Assembly (NCBI RefSeq): GCF_000333895.2
Contig: NZ_ANFM02000068.1
Coordinates: forward strand, 1 to 37,294
Origin: Grimontia indica
Lineage (GTDB): Bacteria > Pseudomonadota > Gammaproteobacteria > Enterobacterales > Vibrionaceae
Reading direction: 5' to 3'
DNA length: 37,294 nucleotides
The notes under the pieces were generated by a model. The model saw only the letters and a list, made by a program, of their open reading frames with translations. It ran no database searches and was not told where the DNA came from. A program made the translations under genes and the position numbers. Of this stretch, positions 15,934-22,536 are shown in pieces. Positions within the stretch are counted from its first letter, which is position 1; each line of letters starts with the position of its first letter.

Positions 15934-16368
15934 ATGAGTGTGTTTCGATTGTTTCTAGTTGGGTTGGCTTTAGTACTTGTTGGTTGTGGCAGCACGCCAA
16001 AAACGTCGGATAGCACCTCATCAAAACAATGTTTCAATAAAATACCAGACTCTCTAGGGAATGAGATTGAAATCATTGGGGAGCCCCAAAGCGATGAAAT
16101 AATGGCTCATACCGTTTCCCAATATGTCTACCGGGCGGCAAGTGTTGCTGCTGAATATGGTTTTGACAAGTTCGCTCTACTGAACGTTCCTCTGTGCGAT
16201 AAACCATTAAACATAGGTGTTTTCATGCATGATAACGGGCAAGAGTTGCAGGGTTTTATGAGGCAATTCGGTGGGACAAAAGGTCTAGAGCTGTTAGGTG
16301 TGTTCAATACTATTGATTATCAAGGCAAGAGATATCTTGATGTTCGAAGTGTGCCCGGGGCCGCATAG
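15934..16368 (+). CDS. Lipoprotein of unknown function (cassette gene)
   Basis: 144 residues. The signal peptide ends in the lipobox LVLVGC. GGAG sits about six bases before the ATG at 15934; the frame stays open upstream to 15910. The mature part has two further cysteines (KQCFNK and VPLCDKP) that could form a disulphide. It has no known domain. It is followed after 48 bases by an RraB-like gene with no attC between them, so the two share a cassette. Confidence 0.68.
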   Translation: MSVFRLFLVGLALVLVGCGSTPKTSDSTSSKQCFNKIPDSLGNEIEIIGEPQSDEIMAHTVSQYVYRAASVAAEYGFDKFALLNVPLCDKPLNIGVFMHDNGQELQGFMRQFGGTKGLELLGVFNTIDYQGKRYLDVRSVPGAA

Positions 16369-16416
16369 ACTGTCGGGTCTTCCACAATCGTTCAATGCAC
16401 AGATGGGGGAGAATTT

Positions 16417-16743
16417 ATGGAATATCCTGATGATGATATTGGCGATGTATTTCGCAGGATGGAAGCAAGCAAGTTTGATTTTTCAAAAGAGCATATTGTC
16501 GATTTTTATGCTGTTTTCGCCACTGAAGATGGAGCTGATAGAGTTGCCAGAATGTTCGTTGCAGATGAATGCCGATACACGAATATTGAGACTCGTCCCT
16601 ATGATGAAGGTGGAATGGAACTAGAAATCTCTAAAAAGATGCTAGTAACTTATGACTCGATATGTGAGCTTCAGGAACTTCTGGCTGAAAGGGTGGGGAT
16701 GGTAAGAGGGTACTTAGACGGCTGGGGTGTCATGCAGGATTAA
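16417..16743 (+). CDS. RraB-like (regulator of ribonuclease activity B) family protein
   Basis: A 108-residue acidic protein. The arrangement HIVDFYAVFATEDGADRVAR, a central beta region with LEISKKMLVTYDSI, and the C-terminal signature GYLDGWGV are typical of the RraB fold. In E. coli RraB binds RNase E and inhibits it; whether this distant copy does so is unknown, and such domains also occur as immunity-like proteins. A strong GGGGGAG precedes the ATG. Its stop is immediately before attC site 6. Confidence 0.7.
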   Translation: MEYPDDDIGDVFRRMEASKFDFSKEHIVDFYAVFATEDGADRVARMFVADECRYTNIETRPYDEGGMELEISKKMLVTYDSICELQELLAERVGMVRGYLDGWGVMQD

Positions 16744-16744
16744 T

Positions 16745-16880
16745 ACCTAACTCCTATGAACCATTCTCCAGTCAACAGGCCATAGCATTCTCCGGCTGCC
16801 CCGCGCAGCCTTTGCACAATATCTCGTGTTCGCTTCCGCTGGTTCTTTGCTAGGGAATGCCTGTTACTTCGATGTTATCT
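16745..16880 (+). repeat. attC site 6 (long subfamily)
   Basis: It opens with ACCTAAC (16745-16751) and ends with GTTATCT (16874-16880). AACAGGC-CATAG-CATTC (16774-16790) pairs with GAATGCCTGTT (16855-16865), leaving a five-base bulge on one arm as expected for attC folding. The hairpin GGCTGC...GCAGCC is at 16794-16810. The first 74 bases are nearly identical to site 7. Confidence 0.78.
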
Positions 16881-16896
16881 CCAAAAGAGGATTGTC

Positions 16897-17289
16897 ATGT
16901 TCTATCTTCCCAAATGGTTTGCTCAGAAGTTCGCCTACTTTAAAGACTCTTCGATATTGAGCATATGGCTTACATGCTTCGCGATGATGATATTGTTTGC
17001 CGTTTTTTTACCGCTAATAACTTCAATCAGCGATATGTTATTTGGACCCGCAGCTAGCATATTGCTTTTATGCTTTTTGGGAATGATGTCCGCAAAGTAT
17101 TTTGCTAGGAAGAAAATCATTTTAACTGGGCCAATCGCTGTAAGAGTGGCAGCCTCAGATGCAGGAGAGACGGCAGCTAAAATTGGGAAAACGATTTCAG
17201 ATATATTTTTCTTGCTATTTTTCTACTTCTGGCTGTTTTCTTGTTTATTCATAGCGTTATCACCTTTGCTCTTTTTGGCACTCACCTAA
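16897..17289 (+). CDS. Small membrane protein (cassette gene)
   Basis: 130 residues with three or four hydrophobic helices: two in residues 20-65 (around WLTCFAMMILFAVFLPLI and AASILLLCFLGMMSA) and one or two in the last 35 residues. A short soluble loop (TGPIAVRVAASDAGETAAKIG) separates them. AGAGGA precedes the ATG. No family is recognised. The stop TAA lies inside the ACCTAAC box of site 7. Confidence 0.65.
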   Translation: MFYLPKWFAQKFAYFKDSSILSIWLTCFAMMILFAVFLPLITSISDMLFGPAASILLLCFLGMMSAKYFARKKIILTGPIAVRVAASDAGETAAKIGKTISDIFFLLFFYFWLFSCLFIALSPLLFLALT

Positions 17290-17421
17290 CTCCTATGAAC
17301 CATTCTCCAGTCAACAGGCCATAGCATTCTCCGGCTGCCCCGCGCAGCGTTTGCACACCTCCCCCAAAATCGCTTAATCTGATTTTTGGGGCAGGGAATG
17401 CCTGTTGGCCAACAGTTAGGT
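17284..17421 (+). repeat. attC site 7 (long subfamily)
   Basis: ACCTAAC (17284-17290) and GTTAGGT (17415-17421) are perfect complements and match the textbook RYYYAAC/GTTRRRY boxes. AACAGGC (17313-17319) plus CATTC pair with GAATGCCTGTT (17396-17406). A GGCTGC/GCAGC hairpin begins at 17333, and a further CCCCAAAATC/GATTTTTGGGG stem lies near 17362-17391. Confidence 0.85.
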
Positions 17422-17434
17422 TTGAAGGAAGACA

Positions 17435-18064
17435 ATGTACGTTGACTACTCAAAATACTCTCCCAAGTCTCTGATTGAGGCACTATCTTCAATTGACGCA
17501 GATGCTCATCCGGAAAATTACAAAAAGCTGATTGCCGAGATATCTGCTCGCCGAGAAGAGATTGAGCTTTATGAAGCTTCGCTGGAACAGCAGAAAGCGC
17601 AGAGATGGGAGTCGTATTTTTCCGTGATAGGTTACTGCCAACTTACCACCGGTGTTCTCGCTATCGTGGCCTGCGTTTTGTCTCTCTACAACCAGTTATT
17701 TGTGGATGCCTTCTTTGGTTTTTTTGTTGCAGCATTGAATATCGCTGCGGGGTATACGGTTGTAAAAAGAGACCATAGGTATTTCTTCTTATCGTACCTA
17801 AATATAGGGCTACAGGTATTTTCTGTTGGGATTGGTGGCTTCTATTTTAACTACTACGGCTTGGGTGGAGTCTTCTTAACATATGATTGGGTCTTACCCG
17901 TTTACAATGTTGTTGAGTTTGGCTTCTCGTTGGGGGGGAGCATTGCCTCATTCTCATCAGGTAATGGGTCAAACGGATTTGTACAATTAGATGTTCTGGC
18001 CGTGTTGTATCTTTTTATCATTCACAAAGTTATGACCAAGCGAAACGCTGACCCAAGTGCGTAA
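17435..18064 (+). CDS. Membrane protein with N-terminal soluble helical region (cassette gene)
   Basis: 209 residues. The first 65 residues are charged and helical (RREEIELYEASLEQQKAQRW), probably coiled. About five hydrophobic segments follow (YCQLTTGVLAIVACVLSL, LFVDAFFGFFVAALNIAAG, YFFLSYLNIGLQVFSVGIG and two more near the C-terminus). GAAGGAAG precedes the ATG, 14 bases after the cassette core. No family is recognised. No complete attC follows it. Confidence 0.68.
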   Translation: MYVDYSKYSPKSLIEALSSIDADAHPENYKKLIAEISARREEIELYEASLEQQKAQRWESYFSVIGYCQLTTGVLAIVACVLSLYNQLFVDAFFGFFVAALNIAAGYTVVKRDHRYFFLSYLNIGLQVFSVGIGGFYFNYYGLGGVFLTYDWVLPVYNVVEFGFSLGGSIASFSSGNGSNGFVQLDVLAVLYLFIIHKVMTKRNADPSA

Positions 18065-18345
18065 AGTCTCTCTACAAAGCTAATGCCCCCTGGCTGCCCC
18101 GCGCAGCCAATCCTCTCAATCCGCAACTACTTAATTTCTTTGAACAAAATCTCCCCAACCAAACTCCCATGCGATCAAAATCAAATCTGGTTTTATGCAC
18201 TTTGTGGTACATTCCAGCCAAAAGTTTTAGACAGTGATGGCGTGTTGTGTGCCGAGAAGCGAAGGGCGGTAGCTTTGGCAAATCCTCGTGAGGGGAAATT
18301 CATGTCATTCGTTATAAGTTTCCCTAGTTAGAGGTTGGTGAATAA
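18065..18345. other. Noncoding stretch with an attC fragment
   Basis: There is no supported gene here. GGCTGCCCCGCGCAGCC (18092-18108) is identical to the internal hairpin of site 6, so part of a long-type attC remains. GTTATAA at about 18313 may be a worn core. Any site here would be over 200 bases long and degenerate. Confidence 0.45.
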
Positions 18346-19236
18346 ATGAACAATGATATTAAGTTTACATTGTCGTACGAAGGCGGTGCGTCAGATCACC
18401 ACAAAATTGATTTCTATGACGTCTCCCAGGCACTATTGGGTTTCCAAAGGACCTTAGCTCTCACAACTCACCTAGTCTTGAATAATCAGATAATTACTCA
18501 GGCACCAGCGTTAAAAGGTGCAAAGATTTTAGCTTTACCTCCAGAAGAAGGAAGTTGGAAAATAACAGCTGGTATTGTTCTGGGCGGGCTTTACACATTT
18601 GGTACAGCACCGAATAATACTCCAATTGGACATATTGTCTACTCGTTATATGATTATGTTGTTTCAGAAAGCTTAGGTTTCCATGTGGACTATGATAAAA
18701 GTCTTGGAAAATTATATGAAGAAGCTAAAGAAAAAGATAAAAAAATAAAAGTCATCAAGCAACATCAAGCAGACTCATTAATTGAGAAGTGTAGTGCGGC
18801 TATATCTGATATCCACCGTCCAATAACTAAAAATAAAACAGCGTTAGAAGCTAGTATTTCCGCAAATATCTATGGTTCTGAAAGTCCAATTGGAGCTAGC
18901 TTTAATGAGGATACATTTAGCTATATACAGGAGTTAATCACTTCAGATATCCAAGAAATTATTTATGGTCGAGTGTCAAGTTATAATAGTAATACATTTA
19001 AGGGTCGTATATATGTTATGGCAGAAGGTCGCCCAGTTTCCTTTGAGCTATTTGGTATTGCTAGGGCTTCAGCTTCACTAAAGCTGATCGTGGCAAGTTT
19101 AAGTGCTAACGTTCAAAAAAATTACAACGATCCTCTATCAAATCTGTTCTGTAGAGTTACACGAATTACAACAAGGTCAGGGTTACTAAAGAGTTTTGAG
19201 ATTCATGCAGTATCAACACAAAATAATGTCGCATAA
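18346..19236 (+). CDS. Protein of unknown function, 296 residues (cassette-array gene)
   Basis: A soluble, visibly AT-rich gene, unlike the prophage flank. The opening TLSYEGGASDHHKIDFYDVSQ and GFQRTLALTTH suggest a conserved N-terminal domain that I have seen as uncharacterised in variable loci but cannot name. A short hydrophobic stretch (ITAGIVLGGLYTFGTA) follows PPEEGSWK. A Lys/Glu-rich helix (EEAKEKDKKIKVIKQHQ) sits near residue 130. The C-terminal half looks like beta sheet. There is no catalytic motif I can defend. It may belong to a defence-type gene set, judging only by its neighbourhood. Confidence 0.65.
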   Translation: MNNDIKFTLSYEGGASDHHKIDFYDVSQALLGFQRTLALTTHLVLNNQIITQAPALKGAKILALPPEEGSWKITAGIVLGGLYTFGTAPNNTPIGHIVYSLYDYVVSESLGFHVDYDKSLGKLYEEAKEKDKKIKVIKQHQADSLIEKCSAAISDIHRPITKNKTALEASISANIYGSESPIGASFNEDTFSYIQELITSDIQEIIYGRVSSYNSNTFKGRIYVMAEGRPVSFELFGIARASASLKLIVASLSANVQKNYNDPLSNLFCRVTRITTRSGLLKSFEIHAVSTQNNVA

Positions 19237-19395
19237 AAATAAGTATCGAGTAGTTGAAACCTTAGCAGGGTATAGAATAAGCCGTTTCTGACGCGTTTTA
19301 CCCCAAAGTGAGCTGGAATCTCAAATATCTAAGCTCTGAATTCATAAGTATACGCGGACTAATCGGGCAAGTTGCACGCTATTAAGTTGTTATGT
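19237..19395. other. Noncoding stretch ending in a cassette core
   Basis: There is no gene here. The region ends with GTTATGT (19389-19395), which pairs perfectly with ACATAAC after the next gene, so this core is the start of that cassette. The upstream box of the preceding cassette cannot be identified with confidence (GCATAAAA at the stop is a poor match). Confidence 0.5.
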
Positions 19396-19416
19396 TCTAC
19401 ACGAGGTAATTGAACA

Positions 19417-19827
19417 GTGGTAGATATCAGAGTAAAGGTAAATCAAGGTTTCTATGACGATGACCTCAAGAAGTTACTTGTCATTCGAGATAATGCAATT
19501 ACCTATGGAAAGCTTCCAATTCAAGATGCTGTAGAACAAAGGCTGAAGAAATGTTATCCAGAAGTATATCAGCGGCAAGTAGGTCAACTGTATAAAAGGC
19601 ATCGAGACTCTCGTTTCAAATGTTACTGTAACTACCCGAAGACACTTGAAGCTGTCTGTAAGGATATACTTTATAATCAAGTTCCTTATGACGCCCTGCA
19701 CTGTGAAGATTGTTGGCGAGAAGATCTGGCTACAACATGGGGCTACTATGGTTATTGCAGCAAAGTTATTTCAAAAGAAGTATGGCGTGAGCTATGTGCT
19801 GACAGCTCTTATGCTAAATATGTTTAG
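19417..19827 (+). CDS. Cys-rich small protein of unknown function (cassette gene)
   Basis: 136 residues from a GTG start with GAGG about ten bases upstream. It contains two cysteine pairs, CYC (in FKCYCNYPK) and CEDC (in ALHCEDCWRED), spaced in a way that could bind zinc, plus further Cys residues near the C-terminus. It is soluble, and no family is recognised. Its cassette has perfectly paired end boxes (19389 and 19835). Confidence 0.62.
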   Translation: MVDIRVKVNQGFYDDDLKKLLVIRDNAITYGKLPIQDAVEQRLKKCYPEVYQRQVGQLYKRHRDSRFKCYCNYPKTLEAVCKDILYNQVPYDALHCEDCWREDLATTWGYYGYCSKVISKEVWRELCADSSYAKYV

Positions 19828-19834
19828 TTCACGA

Positions 19835-19980
19835 ACATAACACATATGAGCCCTTCTCCGGTCAAGAGGCAATAGTTATCTTCTGACTGCGTTAGCAGTC
19901 AATGCTCTCGAACAACAAAGTCGTCTACTTCGTTTTCCTAAACTCAGCTTATCTGAAGTAGTTCATCGCGAACACATTTC
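19835..19980 (+). repeat. attC-like site (long subfamily, degenerate end)
   Basis: ACATAAC (19835-19841) is the exact complement of the cassette's own GTTATGT. The next 65 bases align with sites 6 and 7, but the internal hairpin is GACTGC-GTTA-GCAGTC (19885-19900) instead of GGCTGC...GCAGCC, a compensated change. The right end is not resolved: no good core lies where expected. Confidence 0.6.
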
Positions 19981-19991
19981 CTAACTCGAAA

Positions 19992-20192
19992 TTGCCCCTT
20001 CTTGCGTTACCAAAAGCAAATCAGCTAAGTTTTCTTTCAAAAGTTTTTGATAGATTTTCTAATACAAGTCGTGAGGTGTGTAGAAAATACCCCAATTTGT
20101 CGTATTTTCTCTTTCGTGATTTTGCGATGCATGATGATATTCTATTAAAAACAAAGCTTTACGACAAGTCCGAGTGTCTGGAGGATGCGTAA
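19992..20192 (+). pseudogene. Possible truncated cassette gene
   Basis: A 66-residue frame (QLSFLSKVFDRFSNTSREVC ... YDKSECLEDA) with only a TTG start and no ribosome binding site. It may be the 3' part of a lost cassette gene, since it follows a degenerate attC end. It is weakly supported. Confidence 0.3.
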
Positions 20193-20201
20193 AAAATCCC
20201 C

Positions 20202-20227
20202 AAGTGGGGTGTTTAATTACCCCACTT
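20202..20227. repeat. Hairpin between cassette genes
   Basis: AAGTGGGGT (20202-20210) pairs perfectly with ACCCCACTT (20219-20227) across an eight-base loop. There is no T tract after it. It stands 17 bases before GTTATGA (20244-20250), which may be the core of the next cassette, so it may be the inner stem of a shortened attC. Confidence 0.5.
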
Positions 20228-20254
20228 TGAGATCTAATAAATTGTTATGAGTTA

Positions 20255-20923
20255 ATGGTAACTATGAACATTTCTGAAGAAAACACTCTATCTTTATTTG
20301 GGCTTTTGGGTATATCGTTAAGCAAGATACCAGAGTCACCAGAACCACACTGTAAAACACCTGACTTTGAGGCTACGCTGACTGGGAATCGAATCCTAGT
20401 CGAAGTGAAGGAGATACGTGAGAATCCGGACGAGAAAGAAGTATTAAATCGCTTTAACGAGAGTAACTTAGTATCAATGTCGATTAACCTAGATGGAAAG
20501 AGATTTCAAAAAGCTCTTTCTGAAGCAAATCGTCAATTAAAAGGCTATTCGAATGCAAAAGATCTTTGCGTTGTAGCGATCGAAGACGTTCGAGAATTTG
20601 CTGTGCGCTCTGAGTCACCAGTATTTGAACTTCACCAAGCTATGTATGGAGAATATATTTCATGGTTAGGTATTGATGATCGAACAATCTGTATTGATAG
20701 TCATGGTAAATCACGTGCCTTAAGTTTTCAGAAAAATACTAGTATTTCGTGTGCTGTCTTAATACTCGGTAGCAAATATCATACTCAAGTTTCTGCGGTC
20801 TGCATTCACAACAAGTTTGCAAAAAATCCATTTCCTGAAGGCGTATTTGCTAAAGCTGGTTACCGAGAATATAAGTCAGAGCTCATCGGGAAAAGAGAAA
20901 AATTGGTGGAAATTAACTCATAA
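20255..20923 (+). CDS. PD-(D/E)XK nuclease-like protein (cassette-array gene)
   Basis: 222 residues, soluble. The first third carries KTPDFEATLTGNRILVEVKE: Pro36-Asp37, then Glu50-x-Lys52, the spacing and beta-strand setting of the PD-(D/E)XK nuclease core. The rest of the protein does not suggest a specific restriction family. The start is either the ATG at 20255 or the one at 20264; neither has a strong ribosome binding site. The GTTATGA core just upstream suggests it entered as a cassette, although its end box is poor (TCATAAA). Nuclease activity is inferred from motif only. Confidence 0.6.
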   Translation: MVTMNISEENTLSLFGLLGISLSKIPESPEPHCKTPDFEATLTGNRILVEVKEIRENPDEKEVLNRFNESNLVSMSINLDGKRFQKALSEANRQLKGYSNAKDLCVVAIEDVREFAVRSESPVFELHQAMYGEYISWLGIDDRTICIDSHGKSRALSFQKNTSISCAVLILGSKYHTQVSAVCIHNKFAKNPFPEGVFAKAGYREYKSELIGKREKLVEINS

Positions 20924-21173
20924 AAAATAAGAATAAGTGTCGCACAATCGAAACTTTTTGGGTGTTGAAAAAGCCCGCCCTTTATTCAGTAAATTGATCG
21001 GATGCGGACAAGAAGGTAAGTCGCTCATCTCAGAATGACAGGCGAGCGCCGCCATAGTTTTAATTATCCGAATTTAACGTTTTAGAGTGCTAACTCTAAC
21101 GAATTTCTGTCCAAAATCGTGTAAACCAAATCTAGACTTTCTCCACCAAAACCTGTCCCCCAAAGGGCTCACA
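20924..21173. other. Noncoding right edge of the cassette array
   Basis: There is no gene in these 250 bases. A TTAGAGT-GCTA-ACTCTAA hairpin lies near 21081-21098 and contains AAC/GTT-like boxes that may be a decayed attC. The return to phage sequence occurs between here and 21174. Confidence 0.45.
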
Positions 21174-21800
21174 TCAGTGAGCCCCTGAATCTCCCAACAT
21201 CTCCAAACTCCCAGGTGCTAACCTCTTAGCCAACACCACCAAACCCTTAGACGTCACTCGCACTTGCTCAACAGTGCGCTGATTCACCGTCGTCACCTTT
21301 TGCTCTAACAAACCCCGTTGCAGCTTGTGTTGATACCCAATCAAGCTTTTCCCGTCAGGTCGTTTGTATATCCAGCGATTCGCAGCCAGCCAAGCGAAGA
21401 GGGCTTTGGGCTGCAGCTGCAGATTCTTAGCGGCATCGGTGATACAAAGCGATCCTTGGCTATCCGCGATGAGGTGATAGGCTTCAACCTTGGGCCGGTC
21501 CTCTGCCACTTGGGCTTGAAGCTTCAGTTTCTCTTCCTCGGCCTGCATGGCGAGCTTGAGGATATCCATGCGGGAGAGGTCGGCCGTACTATAGCTGCCG
21601 GTCTTACGAATCGAGGGCAGGACATCTGACACCACTCAATCTTCGAACTTCTCGGCCTCGGGTAATTTGGAGTGTATGATGAGGCGGTAGACGTCGGGCT
21701 CTGGGATGATTTTTGTCTGTTTATCCAGGATGAACGAATCGTTCACCCCTAATGGACTTGGACACTTGCAGTGGTCACGAATTGCTTTCTGAGGAGCATG
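21174..21800 (-). pseudogene. Phage antirepressor (BRO-N plus KilAC), broken
   Basis: Reading from 21800, the frame gives KAIRDHCKCPSPLGVNDSFI, then PEPDVYRLIIHSKLPEAEKF, a BRO-N domain. It then meets TGA at 21636-21638 where the family has Trp (EDW-VVSDVLPSIRKTGSY). After the stop it continues in frame with a full KilAC DNA-binding domain (VEAYHLIADSQGSLCITDAA, LQPKALFAWLAANRWIYKR). The N-terminal part of BRO-N is also missing, beyond 21800. So it is truncated and carries an in-frame stop; the downstream 153 codons could still be made from a GTG at 21635. Antirepressors of this type switch phage lysogeny. Confidence 0.8.
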
Positions 21801-21807
21801 TCATTGC

Positions 21808-22494
21808 CTAGATAAAAGGTGTAGTAGAGTCCGAGCTGTTGGTCATTACTTTGATTGCTACCCCCAACCACTCATGCCCGAGTTCTGACTCGGGTATAGA
21901 ATCCCAATTCACCAAAGCTGGCCATTCCGGTCGGTCATCCTGTTCAGGATCAAACCACACACCGTCAGGTTTCATCGCTACAACATGGAGATTTTCCCCA
22001 TGAAAAACTGCTGTAGGCATCAGGTAGCTCTCTTCAGCCACGGCTAGATTTTCCATACCGCAAAGAATTGGTACATCTAACGCGTTGCTCATGCGAAGTT
22101 CTTGCGGGTATGCGCCAGCCAGCTGACTGTATGTATTCTCGTCGCGAAGAATTATTTGAGGTTTAAGGCCAAAGCACATCAACACGTAAGCCATCGCCGA
22201 GATGGCGTTCAGGCCCGAGTCTTTGACGAATTCAGCGTAATCACTTTGATCAATGATCCCCGTGACCAAATAGATTTTTTCTGCCGTTTCCGTGAGAGAG
22301 TCAGTCGGCTCAAGAACAACTTGCTCACCAACAAAAGCGCCTTTCGATAAATCAATTTGATAAAGGAAGAGACGGCGGTTGACGGGCAACAGTCCCATCA
22401 CATGCAGACAAGCCGTGAGGCTGTATGCGCCACATGAGATGGAGCCGTCAGGTTGTTTGATGTTGGGAAAATCTATTTGCAATGCAATCCTCAT
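21808..22494 (-). CDS. Cysteine-protease-like protein of unknown function
   Basis: 228 residues from the ATG at 22494; the frame extends to 22554, adding a Cys-rich 20-residue leader, and neither start has a good ribosome binding site. SISCGAYSLTACLHVMG holds a candidate nucleophile Cys21 at a helix start. HGENLHVVAMKPDGVWFDPE holds candidate His170 and Asp182, the order of papain-like or C39-like peptidases. The target is unknown. It lies beside the broken antirepressor and is divergent from a membrane protein gene, a setting typical of prophage cargo genes. Confidence 0.55.
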   Translation of the reverse strand: MRIALQIDFPNIKQPDGSISCGAYSLTACLHVMGLLPVNRRLFLYQIDLSKGAFVGEQVVLEPTDSLTETAEKIYLVTGIIDQSDYAEFVKDSGLNAISAMAYVLMCFGLKPQIILRDENTYSQLAGAYPQELRMSNALDVPILCGMENLAVAEESYLMPTAVFHGENLHVVAMKPDGVWFDPEQDDRPEWPALVNWDSIPESELGHEWLGVAIKVMTNSSDSTTPFI

Positions 22495-22536
22495 TGACTC
22501 GCATACCAACTTTTTATGTAGGCAATTACAACACAG

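Larger units (their letters stand above)
13260..20930 (+). mobile_element. Integron-type gene-cassette array without integrase (CALIN)
   Basis: About ten short plus-strand genes are separated by noncoding segments of 75-140 bases that begin with an RYYYAAC-like box and end with a GTTRRRY-like core. Several boxes pair perfectly with the core at the start of the same cassette, as expected for cassettes that once existed as circles. Several gene stop codons lie inside the first box. No integron integrase or attI was found in the window. The array becomes degenerate after about 18.1 kb. Confidence 0.8.

Noticed and set aside
15774-16076. Minus-strand 100-codon frame across the cassette leader
   Set aside because: It is antisense to a lipoprotein gene with a clear lipobox and start, it has no recognisable domain, and it crosses repeat sequence.
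13260-20930. CRISPR array
   Set aside because: The repeated elements are 75-140 bases, diverged and spaced by genes; there are no short identical repeats with uniform spacers and no cas genes.
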